Numbered from the stretch's first letter, positions 53,043 to 63,066 are shown. The stretch: DNA of 64,000 nucleotides from Clostridium thermopalmarium DSM 5974 (GCF_002995795.1 NZ_PVXN01000005.1:1-64000); one strand, 5' to 3'. Notes: generated by a model not told the origin, from the sequence alone. A program made the numbers and translations.

Positions 53043-53711
53043 TTAATCCTTATTATTAGATTGCTTTATTAGAGAAGAACTACTATATTTATTATAATGT
53101 TGATTAAATATGACCATTATTAATCCTAGTGATAAAGAAAAAAATCCTTGTCTAAATATTCCAGTATATATTGCCATGATAGTAATATTAACTCCTACAA
53201 TTATAAAAGAAACTACCTTAAACAATCTTTTTTTCACTATAAATATTCTACTTAATTCTAATTCTATTTTAGCTTCTTTATACGTATCTCCAATTCTACT
53301 GTGTACATATTTAGAGCCTTTGAGTTTAATTAAATCCTCTTTTTTATTTATTTTTATATGCTTAATTATTTTATCTTCTATTGATGAACCAAAAACTACT
53401 CCACCATTTTCTAGTATGTAATTAGAGAAAATTGAAGCAGCTCCTCCTGAAGTACTGCTACGTCTTTCATCTTTATCTAAAGCCCACGCTGCATACGCTA
53501 ACTTAGGCGACCTATAAATCACTTCATTTATTGATGGACACGTTTTTCTACATAAATTACAATTAGTGCATTTATCAATATCAATTATAGGATGAAGAAA
53601 GCCATACTGATCTTCATTCATACTTATACAATTTTTAGGGCAACTATTATAACAAGCATAACAGCCTGTACACTTATCCTCTTTACATACTATTTCCTTA
53701 CTTTCCATCAT
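53043..53711 (-). CDS. Chimeric protein: truncated F420-hydrogenase-beta-like ferredoxin domain joined to a membrane tail
   Basis: About 222 residues from the ATG pair near 53711; GGAG lies just upstream. Residues about 1-150 are the N-terminal part of the coenzyme F420 hydrogenase/dehydrogenase beta-like family found beside polysaccharide pyruvyl transferases: CTGCYACYNSCPKNCISM and CTNCNLCRKTCPSIN, then SSTSGGAASIFSNYIL and LKGSKYVHSRIGDTYKEAK. The family normally continues for another 200 residues, but here the frame changes at about residue 150 into a two-segment membrane tail with a basic end. This is probably a deletion fusion of two genes. Whether it functions is unknown. Confidence 0.65.
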   Translation of the reverse strand: MMESKEIVCKEDKCTGCYACYNSCPKNCISMNEDQYGFLHPIIDIDKCTNCNLCRKTCPSINEVIYRSPKLAYAAWALDKDERRSSTSGGAASIFSNYILENGGVVFGSSIEDKIIKHIKINKKEDLIKLKGSKYVHSRIGDTYKEAKIELELSRIFIVKKRLFKVVSFIIVGVNITIMAIYTGIFRQGFFSLSLGLIMVIFNQHYNKYSSSSLIKQSNNKD

Positions 53712-53712
53712 T

Positions 53713-54366
53713 CTAATCTCCATTTATTGAATTTAGCAGATATTCTATTGATCTTTTACGTGCTTCCTCAATATATTTTTCAGATTTACTATAATCAATA
53801 TTAAATGGATTTTCTATTGAATTTACTGAATTTATGTCAATCTGTCTATCCATTAAATTGAATTCTTGTAATAGTGTTTTAATTCTATCATCATCTTTTA
53901 TTTCATCACCATTAGCCTTCCTTATAGAATAAAATGGCTTTCTATAAATCTTTGCAAAAGGTAAGTAATATGAATAGTCAAAATCTAAACAATTAGTATT
54001 CCATATCTGATCACTACCGCATATTAAAATATCATATTTATTTGAGATATTTTACAAATCAGATTGTGAAAAATATTTTTTTGTAGTTAATTTAAGTCTT
54101 GTATTTATAAACCTTTCAAATTCTTTATATCTTATACTTTTAAGTCTATATGTGTATAATGCTAATATATTTTTAGCTATATTTTTGATAGAAGTATTCT
54201 TTTTAAAAATAGAATACATTTCTTTAGAATTAGGAGGAATAAAATCTATTATTTCACAATTATAATCAATTAAGTTTTTTCTTAATATTGTTTGTAATGC
54301 ATATGATTGAAGTACAGAGCCATAATTATGAGATTTATGAAAAGTAATAGTGCCTATATTTTTCAT
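53713..54366 (-). pseudogene. Polysaccharide pyruvyl transferase remnant (premature stop and deletion)
   Basis: The frame starts MKNIGTITFHKSHNYGSVLQ and meets TAA at 54052-54054. In the same frame it then continues with ISNKYDILICGSDQIWNTN and DYSYYLPFAK, a normal motif of this family, before an abrupt jump to a C-terminal part, IYRKPFYSIRKANGDEIK, that ends at TAG 53713. So it holds one nonsense codon and a large internal deletion. The intact family is about 350-380 residues. The following gene starts within four bases, as in intact operons of this type. Confidence 0.8.
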
Positions 54367-54389
54367 GTGTAACTACTCCTATTCTTATC

Positions 54390-54629
54390 TTAATATTTTT
54401 TTAAGTAATCTTTAATTTTTAGTAGTATAGAATATATACTAAAAAAATTTCTTATTAAAAATATCTTAACTTTCTTTTTAAATGATATAAAATCCTTTCT
54501 ATAATAGTATCTAGTATTTAATCTAAAATCATTTATAAAAGCTTGTTTTAACTTTTTGCTTTTATGATTTTTGTCACTGCCTATATATTCTTTATTTTGA
54601 TTAAACTTATTTAAACTTGAATTCGGCAA
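54390..54629 (-). pseudogene. C-terminal fragment of a polysaccharide-locus gene, cut by IS1380-type element
   Basis: 79 codons open, starting inside the inserted element's end (MPNSSLNKF...) and continuing as a basic, helical tail (RLNTRYYYRKDFISFKK, IFLIRNFFSIYSILLKIKD). There is no ribosome binding site. The tail resembles glycosyltransferase C-termini in composition, but I cannot assign it. It is likely the far side of the gene interrupted at 55903. Confidence 0.55.
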
Positions 54630-55903
54630 GTGAATTTAAAAAAAGTTTTCGCTTGCCATTTTTATTTTCATTATGAATAAAATTGCATTTGGTATGTTAT
54701 TTTAGACCGTTAGGTCTTTTTTTGAGTATACTTAATAAACCCAAATAACATTTGGATTTTTAAGGTAATTTATTGTTTTTATTTTACTATTAAGTATAAA
54801 CTGTTATCATTTTTCTACTAAAAACATGTATTTGCTTTTGAATATAAGTAATGATTTTTTCTAATTAGCAGTTCTTTGAAAAACTTAAATATCTATAATA
54901 TTTGCTACCACAAACATTACCACAAACTCTATAAAATATTCTCCTTAATGTACTAATTTCATGATGTTGTATTTCCTTGGGCATAATTGCCTGTTTAAAC
55001 CAATTATGAATATTGTATGCTATCATTTTTATTAAAAGGTACAATTCATTGCATTTATGATTTACTAAACTATTTTCGCTAAAGGCGTAGCCTTCTTTTA
55101 TTTTATCTATATTATTTTCAACATCACATCGTTGATTATAATCTTGAAGTATTTCTTCAAGTGTTACATAGTCTATATTTGTTACTATTGCTTAATATTT
55201 ATATTTATATTCTTCAAGCATTAATTGATTTATATCTTTTGGAATAACTTTTTCTCTTATTATAACAAATATTCTTGCTGTTTGCTATTTAGGCAATAGA
55301 ACAGTAATTTCCATAACAGATAAAGTGGAACTTATATCATGTCATCTATAATCCTTCGGATTTTTATTTATATTTCTTAATTCTTCTAAAGTTTCTGTTG
55401 ATAAAGCTTTTAAAAAGACTCTACATACTTTTTCACTGGGTAATTTATCTACACCTTTAAACTTTTTATATCCTTCATCATTTCTTAATGTTTCAATGTG
55501 CATAAATCTTGAGAAACCAAGAATATTTGCATCAATCATGTATTCTATAATTTCTGCAGTATTAAAAGTAGAATTAGCGGCCTTCTTATAGGTTACGCCT
55601 TTTTCTAAAATAGTTGGTAATCCTATTATTTGTTTAAAGGATTCCACATAAGAAAAAGTTGCTACAGAAGTAACTTTGGTATCATTGAATTTTGCCTTTA
55701 TGTTTAAAAACCTAATTTTTTTCTTTAAATTTTTTTGATTTTGTTGTAAACTATTCATAGAAATCACCCTTTTGTGTTTTGTTTTTTTTTCAATTATATT
55801 TTAACACTAAAAAGGGATGATTTCTTTTAATTTTTTTGAACAAAAAATTCTTTAATTTCAATGCCTTTCGGCATTACTTGCCGAATCCAAGTTTAAAATA
55901 ATT
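54607..55903 (-). mobile_element. Degenerate IS1380-family insertion sequence
   Basis: About 1.3 kb bounded by inverted ends: near 54609 the sequence TTTAAACTTGAATTCGGCAA and, at the other end, its near complement CTTGCCGAATCCAAGTTTAA. It contains a broken IS1380-type transposase on the minus strand. Full-length relatives are around 1.6-1.7 kb, so part is missing. It separates the fragments at 54390-54629 and 55874-56311. I could not define a target duplication. Confidence 0.75.
54865..55767 (-). pseudogene. IS1380-family transposase remnant
   Basis: The N-terminal piece (55342-55767, 141 codons) has SYVESFKQIIGLPTILEKG and ends at LRNINKNPKD, where the DDE core should begin. The core is deleted. 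The C-terminal piece resumes with TARIFVIIREKVIPKDINQ, an in-frame stop near AIVTNIDYVTLEEI, QDYNQRCDVENNIDKIKEG and HNWFKQAIMPKEIQHHEIST, ending at 54865. It cannot be active. Confidence 0.85.
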
Positions 55904-56311
55904 ATTTTTTATATACTTATATGAAAATATTTTATATTGTTCATAGATAAACTTAAAACATTTTTTATCACTTTCTGCCGCATTAATCATGTATTCTAAA
56001 AAATTTGGTTCAACCTCTGTATCATTATTTAAAAGCATAATATATTCAGCACCATTATCTATAGCGTATCTTATTCCTATGTTATTGCCACCTGAAAAAC
56101 CTATGTTCTTATCAGATTTTAGCAATATTATATTTTTAGATACATATTGGTTTAATTCATTTATTGAGTTATCAGAAGAAGCGTTGTCAACTATTATTAT
56201 TTTATAGTTGTTGTATTTTAGATTTTTTAAGCTTTTAATGCATTCTATAGTATCTTTGTAGCCATTATAGTTAACGAGGATAATATATGTTTGTTTATTC
56301 ATTGTTATCAC
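55874..56311 (-). pseudogene. Glycosyltransferase family 2, truncated
   Basis: The first about 115 residues are a normal GT2 start: TYIILVNYNGYKDTIECIKS, IIVDNASSDNSINEL, GFSGGNNIGIRYAID and LLNNDTEVEPNFLEYM. After AESDKK the expected catalytic remainder is absent, and the frame runs through KFIYEQYKIFSYKYIK into the inverted end of the IS1380-type element, which provides its last residues LGFGK and the stop. An internal deletion plus the insertion have destroyed it. Confidence 0.75.
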
Positions 56312-56367
56312 CTAATTACATTTTTTAAATAATGAAATATTTACTACTACAATCAATACATTTTACA

Positions 56368-57531
56368 TTATTTTGAAATATACCTTCTATTCAAGTAATA
56401 TTTAAAAACAATAAAATAACTTAATACAACAAAATTCTGATTAGTATCCAATTGAACATTTATGGTTGATAATAACAATAGTAATATACCACTTGGTGTA
56501 ACTCCTATTAAAAACAAGAATAGTAACCAAATAATAGTGAACACTAACCCTCTACTTATTATAAATCCAGCAAATCCAGCAAAAAAATTAAATCCACTTA
56601 TAAAACATTGATAAGAATAAATCGAATGTATATTCTCTATTGAATTTACTCCAAACAACAATTCTTTATAATTAAGCTCTGTTAAAGTTAAATATCCACC
56701 AAATCTATGTAAAAACGTTATGTTTTTAGGGTCTAACAAATATTCTTTGTTATAAGACCAGAAAACAATCCAAAAAACCACATAAATAATAACTATTAAT
56801 ACATACGGTATTTTATTTATATAATTTTTAAATTTTTCTATAAGTATTAAAAATAAAATTATTATAGACATTTTAGAAAATGACAAAACATATCCAATAA
56901 AAAGAAATATTTTTAATATCACAGAACTTCTTTTATTTTCTCTCTCTCGTTGAATATATAATAAAAAAATTACTATACATATTAATGATGCTAAAAAACC
57001 TGCCTCTCTAGATAATCCACTTACCCTTGGTATAAAAAAAATGGTATAAAAATTTGTATATGTTGGAGTAGCATATTTACCCCACATAACTTTTGAAATA
57101 TTTTCAGGTCCTATAATATAAGCTAATGAAGGATTAATTAAGAGAAATATAAACTGAAAAACTGCAAATATAACACTAATAATAACATAGTATTCTAAGT
57201 AAAATAATTTTTTTTCCCAAATATAAAAAAAATAAATAACTAATATGCATATTGTGAATAATTTTAAATAAATTCCTATATTCAAAATTCCCAATAATAA
57301 AAACGATAGATATATAATAATAAATAATTTCTTTTTAATTTTACCATTTATTAACCATAAAACAAAATAAGGATTTAAACTCATTATAAATACTTCTAAA
57401 TATATTGTTTTTCCATTTATATAAGGAGATAATATTTGAAACGTAAAAAAAATAAAAAATAAATTTACCAATATTTTTTCAAAAATACTTACATCATATT
57501 TTTTTATGGGACAACATCTGTTCATCTTCAT
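56368..57531 (-). CDS. O-antigen polymerase/ligase-like membrane protein (Wzy)
   Basis: A 387-residue protein with about ten membrane segments and one larger outside loop (about 265-315). The segment IPRVSGLSREAGFLASLICI near 166-185 is of the kind found in O-antigen polymerases, where Arg residues in loops are needed. It would polymerise repeat units delivered by the flippase. Wzy proteins are poorly conserved, so the call rests on topology and context. Confidence 0.75.
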   Translation of the reverse strand: MKMNRCCPIKKYDVSIFEKILVNLFFIFFTFQILSPYINGKTIYLEVFIMSLNPYFVLWLINGKIKKKLFIIIYLSFLLLGILNIGIYLKLFTICILVIYFFYIWEKKLFYLEYYVIISVIFAVFQFIFLLINPSLAYIIGPENISKVMWGKYATPTYTNFYTIFFIPRVSGLSREAGFLASLICIVIFLLYIQRERENKRSSVILKIFLFIGYVLSFSKMSIIILFLILIEKFKNYINKIPYVLIVIIYVVFWIVFWSYNKEYLLDPKNITFLHRFGGYLTLTELNYKELLFGVNSIENIHSIYSYQCFISGFNFFAGFAGFIISRGLVFTIIWLLFLFLIGVTPSGILLLLLSTINVQLDTNQNFVVLSYFIVFKYYLNRRYISK

Positions 57532-57658
57532 ATATCACCTCTAAGGGTTGTTTTTATTTTTTAATCTATATCTTTTGATATAGATATTTCTTTATTTTTA
57601 ATAATTCAAAAAAATAAATTTAAAATTTAAATACAACTTATTAACCATAAAAATCTAT

Positions 57659-58753
57659 TCATTTATATATTTCAATAATCTTTTTTGCTGTTTCTATCCA
57701 AGAAAATCTTTTAACATTATCTAAACCTTCATTAATAATATAATTTCTATATATATCATTATACAATAAAAATTTTATTTTTTTGCTTAATTCATCCTCA
57801 TCACTTGAATATACCAATAATGCTCCTTTCCCAACTACCTCTGGTAAAGAAGATTCATTTAAAACAATTGTCGGACATCCACATGCCATGGCTTCTAAAG
57901 GTGGTAACCCAAAACCTTCATAGTATGATGGATATACAAACAAACTTGCATTCTTGTACAATAATTTAAGCTCATCATCTGTTACAGCTCCAGTAAACCA
58001 AACCCTATCATTTAATTTTAATTCATCTACCAATCTAAAAACATACTCATAATTCCAACCATTTTTACCTGCAATAATTAAATTATGTGGTATTTGTTCT
58101 TTCAACAGATTAAATGCCTTAATTAGCCCATCTATGTTTTTTCTTGGTGAAATTGTACTAACTGTCAAAATATATGGATTTGATATTATTTCATTAAAAC
58201 CATTTCTCAATTTTTTTTCATTTATTGGTTCTTGAGAAAAATCATTAAAGCCATTATAAATAACAGTAGTCTTATTTTTGGCATAAGGATAATATTTTTC
58301 AATTTCACTTTTTGTAAAATTTGTAATAGCAATTATTTTATCTGCTTTTTTAACTGATAAATCTGTAATAAAATTCTTCCATAATCTTGTTTTAAATGTA
58401 AATTCATTTTTTAAAGTTTTAAAAGCTAAATCATGTATAGTAATAACAACTTTATTTTTCGAAAATATTGGTGCCATAGTATCTGGATAATGTATTATGG
58501 CATCAGGATATTTTTTGTATATAAGTTTTGGCAATACAAATTGTTCAACATAATTACGTTGTTTGCTATTGTTAATATTTTTTATAATTATTAAATCTTC
58601 ATTTCTTGCAAAATCAAATCTTTCTTTATCTTGCTCTCTTATAACTATTTTAAAATCTACTTGTCCTAATTTATAAATTCCTTTAGCCACTTCATAAGAA
58701 TAACGTCCAATACCTCCACTTAAAGAGGTTTGCAAAGCATTAAAAATAATCAT
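57659..58753 (-). CDS. Glycosyltransferase family 4 (GT-B)
   Basis: A 364-residue GT-B enzyme starting MIIFNALQTSLSGGIGRYSY. The C-terminal domain has ISPRKNIDGLIKAFNLLKE (about 199-217), WFTGAVTDDELKLLYKNASL and the nucleotide-sugar site PSYYEGFGLPPLEAMACGCP (about 277-296). It would be retaining, of the mannosyl/rhamnosyl type by family. It is intact, unlike several neighbours. Confidence 0.92.
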   Translation of the reverse strand: MIIFNALQTSLSGGIGRYSYEVAKGIYKLGQVDFKIVIREQDKERFDFARNEDLIIIKNINNSKQRNYVEQFVLPKLIYKKYPDAIIHYPDTMAPIFSKNKVVITIHDLAFKTLKNEFTFKTRLWKNFITDLSVKKADKIIAITNFTKSEIEKYYPYAKNKTTVIYNGFNDFSQEPINEKKLRNGFNEIISNPYILTVSTISPRKNIDGLIKAFNLLKEQIPHNLIIAGKNGWNYEYVFRLVDELKLNDRVWFTGAVTDDELKLLYKNASLFVYPSYYEGFGLPPLEAMACGCPTIVLNESSLPEVVGKGALLVYSSDEDELSKKIKFLLYNDIYRNYIINEGLDNVKRFSWIETAKKIIEIYK

Positions 58754-58915
58754 AACATCACCCTTAACTTTAAAGTAAACTACAAATTATTTTAGTTAAT
58801 AACTAAATATACATATATAATATAACAAAACATCATCTATTCTCAAATATATTTGAGCAAATTGCATATTTTTTAAGCCTTGAAAATACTTAATTTTTAT
58901 TAATACAAAAAGGAA

Positions 58916-58995
58916 ATTCACCCCAAATGTCGAATATATATAAGTAAGATCAAAATACCAACAAAGGGGTGAATCCTACTTATGTATATTCGACA
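58916..58995 (+). promoter_or_regulatory. Interleaved inverted repeats over the transposase start
   Basis: ATTCACCCC at 58916-58924 pairs with GGGGTGAAT at 58966-58974, which includes the ribosome binding site. TGTCGAATATA at 58928-58938 pairs with TATATTCGACA at 58985-58995, just after the ATG at 58982. The two pairings interleave, so they form a pseudoknot or alternatives. Either would hide the translation start. Confidence 0.7.
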
Positions 58996-60199
58996 AGAAT
59001 GTCTATTTTCCTTCGAAGAAATATTAAAATTTCAAAAAGAAAGTAGACTCCAAATGATATTATCTCAACTTGATTTTAGTAACTTAATAAATAAGCTCAA
59101 TAAACCTTCTCATAAAAGAGGTCCGAAAGGACATAATCCTGTTTCTTTAATTAATGCATTAATTGCTATGCAAGTAGAAAAAATCAATGATTTTAATAGA
59201 TTAAAACAGAGATTAGATTCAGACTTATCTCTTAAATATAATTGCGGTTTTGATATATTAAAGCCTGCACCTTCTACATCAACATTTAGTAGATTTTTAT
59301 CTAAAATATCATCTATGCCTGAACTCGAAGTTGAATTTAAAAGACTTATACTTAAGGCTAAAGATTTAGGCATTATTGATGGAACAAATGTTGCTATTGA
59401 TGCTACTAAATTAGATTCCTTCGAAAAAGCTAAACCTAAATCCAAAATCTCTGATGATGGAGTATCTCCTAATTGGGGCAAGAAAAAAGATACTGATGGT
59501 AATGATATAAAGTGGTTTGGTTGGAAAGCACATATAATAGTAGATTGTAAAAGTGAATTACCACTTTATATAGACATTACTCCCGCAAGTTTTAATGATT
59601 GTAAGTATGCTATTCCTTTACTTAAAAACTTTAAACAATATTGGGGTTCTATATTAAATCCCCAATATTACATAATGGATTCAAGTTATGATATTGAGGA
59701 AAATTACAACTACATTATAAATAATACTAATGGTCAAGCAATTATAGCATACAATAAAAGAGGTAGTTACGCTCCACCTGAAGGATTTAATGATAATCTG
59801 TGGCCTGTTTGTTCTATGGGATATCCTCTTTCATTTTGGGGAATAGACGGAAATTATATAAAATTACGATGCCCCCATGCTACCGGAAAAGTTAACTGCC
59901 CTTACGGGCTAAATTGGTGTAGTAATTCAAATTATGGATATTGTTTAAAAGTAAATTATAAGAAAAACCATAGGTTGTTCAGCTATCCATTAAGAGGTTC
60001 AGAAAAATGGAATAAATTATATAATTTAAGAACCTCTGTTGAAAGATGCAATAGTAGATTAAAAGAATACTTAAATTTAGATAATATACGCTCCGCAGGA
60101 ATAGCCAAAGCTAAAACATGGGCATTATTAAATTGCATAGCGTTAGTTGCTGGCACAATAGCTGTAAATAAATTAAACACATTATCCACAAGTGCTTAG
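58982..60199 (+). CDS. DDE transposase (IS4/IS1182-like)
   Basis: A 405-residue protein that appears intact. The N-terminal region has RGPKGHNPVSLINALIAMQV (DUF772-like, about 43-62), the first catalytic Asp is in NVAIDATKLDSF (near 141), the second in YYIMDSSYDIEEN (near 235) and the Glu in LRTSVERCNSRLKEYL (near 355). A Cys-rich insert, CPHATGKVNCPYGLNWC, lies near 299-315. The exact IS family is uncertain. It is the only long plus-strand gene in the minus-strand polysaccharide locus. Its outer inverted repeats could not be fixed. Confidence 0.85.
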   Translation: MYIRQECLFSFEEILKFQKESRLQMILSQLDFSNLINKLNKPSHKRGPKGHNPVSLINALIAMQVEKINDFNRLKQRLDSDLSLKYNCGFDILKPAPSTSTFSRFLSKISSMPELEVEFKRLILKAKDLGIIDGTNVAIDATKLDSFEKAKPKSKISDDGVSPNWGKKKDTDGNDIKWFGWKAHIIVDCKSELPLYIDITPASFNDCKYAIPLLKNFKQYWGSILNPQYYIMDSSYDIEENYNYIINNTNGQAIIAYNKRGSYAPPEGFNDNLWPVCSMGYPLSFWGIDGNYIKLRCPHATGKVNCPYGLNWCSNSNYGYCLKVNYKKNHRLFSYPLRGSEKWNKLYNLRTSVERCNSRLKEYLNLDNIRSAGIAKAKTWALLNCIALVAGTIAVNKLNTLSTSA

Positions 60200-60351
60200 T
60201 GGCAATAAAATATAATATTTACCATAAAATCACAATATTTGCTTGTGGTTTATTAAAGTGCGTCAAAAACACATATTTAAATCAATTTTTATTTAAAATC
60301 AAACAAATCAACATTACAACCTGTGGATAAATTATACAGTTTTAAAATTTC

Positions 60352-60717
60352 TTAATTGTGCAATTTCCTCAAATTATTAACTAGTATTAAGTACATTATT
60401 ATAACTAATAAGTAAAGCGATACCTTTATAGTTTTGAAAAAAACATTTTCTCCTAATATAACTACATTTTTATCAAGTATAAAAACATAAATTAGTAAAA
60501 TGACTGCATTAATGATTTGCATATATAAAAATAAGTTTATTAATTTTTTAGTCCACTTGTCTATTTTCAGTCTTCTATAAATCATCATATACAAAATAAA
60601 AAGTATAGGAGTAATAAATCCAGTTAATGATTTACCAAACATTCCTATTTTATAGCCCAATATAAAATCTTGAAAAATAGTTGTGATTATTAAAATACAA
60701 TATATTAAATAGTTCAT
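60352..60717 (-). pseudogene. N-terminal fragment of an O-antigen polymerase-like protein
   Basis: 121 codons with four membrane segments, starting MNYLIYCILIITTIFQDFIL and containing GENVFFKTIKVSLYLLVII. This matches the start of Wzy/O-antigen ligase-like proteins, which are usually about 400 residues. The frame ends near the transposase gene at 58982-60199, so insertion plus deletion probably removed the rest. It overlaps the upstream glycosyltransferase gene by 4 bases, a normal operon junction. Confidence 0.6.
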
Positions 60718-61865
60718 TGTAATAACTCCGTGCTATTCTTTATTATTTTAATGTATAATTCTTCATGTTCTCGTACAACTCTTCTTATATCAAACTTTTC
60801 TCTAACGTCTTTATAAGAATTAGTAATAAAACTATCTCTTAATTCTTTATTATTTTTTATCTTTAGTATTCCATCTACAAATCCATCTATATCATTACTA
60901 TCAACTAATATTCCATTTCGATTATTTTCTATTACAGTTGGTATGCCGCCTACATTAGATGCTACTATTGGCTTACCACTAGCCATATATTCAGCTAATA
61001 CAAGCCCAAATCCTTCCCACTTTGAAGTTAAAATCCCTATGTCAAATACAGAAATATATTCAGCGACTTCATTTGTCCAACCAGTTATTTTAACTTTATT
61101 AGTCAATCCTTTTTCTACTATTGATTTTTCTACATCCTTTCTTAACTCACCATCTCCAACAAGAATAAAAAAAGAATTTTTAACTAACATTGATATTCTT
61201 TCTGCTATTTTTAAGAACGTTTCTGGAGATTTTTGTTTTGCTAATCTTCCAACCATACCTACAATAAATGCGTCTTTAGGGATATTAAGTTCACTTAAAA
61301 TTGTATTTTTATCGAATTTCCCATTATACTTATCTACATCAATGCCATTATAAATTGTAATCATTTTAGATTTAGGTGCTATATTATATTGAATAGCTAG
61401 CTGTTGTTCATAATCTGATATATTAATTATTTTTTTTGTAAGTTTAGCACAAATACGTTCAATAGTAGCATAAAATTTCTTTTTTTTATTGCTGATATTC
61501 ATAGAAAATGACCAACCATGAGCGTTATAAATACAAGGGACTCCAGTTACATAGGCAGCAATTCTCCCTAATACTCCAGCTTTGCTACTATGAATATGAA
61601 TAATATCTGGCTTTATCTTTTTCACTAGTTTAATTAGTTGTAAACACGCTCTTAGGTCACTTATTAATGAAATTTGTCTTTTCATATAAACATCATGAAC
61701 TTTTATACCCAATTCTTCAACTTGCTTTTTCATAGGGCCATAGCTTGGGCATGCTAACTCTACTTGAAATTTGCTTTTATCTGTATTATTAAAAAATAAT
61801 TTTATATACTCTAAAGTACCACCTATGGTAGCCTGAGTTATATGCAAAACCTTTATTTTTTTCAA
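60714..61865 (-). CDS. Glycosyltransferase family 4 (GT-B)
   Basis: A 383-residue protein with TTG start 61865, supported by AGGTGAAA upstream. It starts KKIKVLHITQATIGGTLEYI. Other motifs are IHIHSSKAGVLGRIAAYVTG, VGMVGRLAKQKSPETFLKIA (about 208-227) and TSKWEGFGLVLAEYMASGKP (about 287-306). It is likely the second enzyme acting after the initiating sugar transferase downstream of ManC in transcription order. It ends with an ATGA-type overlap with the next gene. Confidence 0.92.
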   Translation of the reverse strand: MKKIKVLHITQATIGGTLEYIKLFFNNTDKSKFQVELACPSYGPMKKQVEELGIKVHDVYMKRQISLISDLRACLQLIKLVKKIKPDIIHIHSSKAGVLGRIAAYVTGVPCIYNAHGWSFSMNISNKKKKFYATIERICAKLTKKIINISDYEQQLAIQYNIAPKSKMITIYNGIDVDKYNGKFDKNTILSELNIPKDAFIVGMVGRLAKQKSPETFLKIAERISMLVKNSFFILVGDGELRKDVEKSIVEKGLTNKVKITGWTNEVAEYISVFDIGILTSKWEGFGLVLAEYMASGKPIVASNVGGIPTVIENNRNGILVDSNDIDGFVDGILKIKNNKELRDSFITNSYKDVREKFDIRRVVREHEELYIKIIKNSTELLQ

Positions 61866-61884
61866 TTATTTCACCTACACATTT

Positions 61885-62976
61885 TTATTTTTTATTGGAT
61901 ACGTGATACTTTTCCCTTATCTCCTTTATATTATCAATACTTTCTCTATTTCCAATAAAAATTACATCATCACTCTCAACAACAAATACATCACTAATTC
62001 CAGTAACTATTATAGGTTTATTATTGCCTACTACAATATTATTGCAACTATCTATATTTTTAACATCTCCAACACAAATGTTATTATTTTCATCCTTCTC
62101 CCTATATCTCTCCAATGCATACCAAGTTCCTATATCATCCCATCCGAAGTCACTTGGGATAACATAAATATTATTTGCATTTTCCATTATTCCATAGTCT
62201 ACTGAAATTTCATCTACCTGATGATACTTTTCTTCTAAGACTTCATTGAAATTTTCTTCATTTGTTACTGCAATCTCATTTAAAATATTATATGTATTAT
62301 TTAAGTACTTCTCTGTAAGATTTAATATAGTACTTGTTTTCCATATGAACATACCACCGTTCCATAGATAATTGCCATCTTTTAAGTATTCTTCAGCCTT
62401 TTCTATATTAGGCTTTTCTACAAACTTTTCAACTTTATAAATGTTTTCAAATTTCCTACTTGAATTTTGTTTTTTAACTTTCCACTCTCCACTTTCATCC
62501 TTTAACTTTATGTATCCATACCCGGTTTCTGGCCTATCTGGTCTCATTCCTAAAGTTACTATAGCATCTTTTTCTTTTTCAACAAATTCATAAGCAGTAT
62601 TCAAAGTTTTTATAAATTTATCATCATTTGATATTAAATGATCTGAAGGTAATACTGCAATAGTTGCATCTTTATAGCACTTATCTATTATAAAAGCTGA
62701 AAGCGCAATACAAGGAGCCGTATTTTTACCTACTGGTTCAACAATTATATTTCTCTTTGGGAGCATTGGTAATTGCTCTTCAACTAAATTTACATATTGC
62801 TTTGCTGTAACTATAAATATTCTATCTATAGGAATTAAGCTTTCTAATCTTTTTACAGTCATCTGTATCATAGTATCTTCACTTAATAATTTTAAAAATT
62901 GTTTTGGTTTTTCCTCAGTAGAAAGAGGCCAAAATCTTGTCCCCTTTCCACCAGCCATAATTAACGCTGTTAACAT
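61885..62976 (-). CDS. manC: Mannose-1-phosphate guanylyltransferase
   Basis: A 363-residue protein starting MLTALIMAGGKGTRFWPLST with KPKQFLKLL, followed by IIVEPVGKNTAPCIALSAFI, AVLPSDHLI, GYGYIKL and FVEKPNIEKAEEYL. It produces GDP-mannose from GTP and mannose-1-phosphate. It has only the nucleotidyltransferase part and lacks the C-terminal isomerase domain of bifunctional enzymes. It implies mannose or a GDP-mannose-derived sugar in the polymer. Confidence 0.92.
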   Translation of the reverse strand: MLTALIMAGGKGTRFWPLSTEEKPKQFLKLLSEDTMIQMTVKRLESLIPIDRIFIVTAKQYVNLVEEQLPMLPKRNIIVEPVGKNTAPCIALSAFIIDKCYKDATIAVLPSDHLISNDDKFIKTLNTAYEFVEKEKDAIVTLGMRPDRPETGYGYIKLKDESGEWKVKKQNSSRKFENIYKVEKFVEKPNIEKAEEYLKDGNYLWNGGMFIWKTSTILNLTEKYLNNTYNILNEIAVTNEENFNEVLEEKYHQVDEISVDYGIMENANNIYVIPSDFGWDDIGTWYALERYREKDENNNICVGDVKNIDSCNNIVVGNNKPIIVTGISDVFVVESDDVIFIGNRESIDNIKEIREKYHVSNKK

Positions 62977-63066
62977 TTGTTCACCACCACTTGAGTATTA
63001 ATCTATATGTAACCTAAATTATCTTCCTAAGTTCTTATTCTTTTACATTTCAACTTTCCTTAATCT

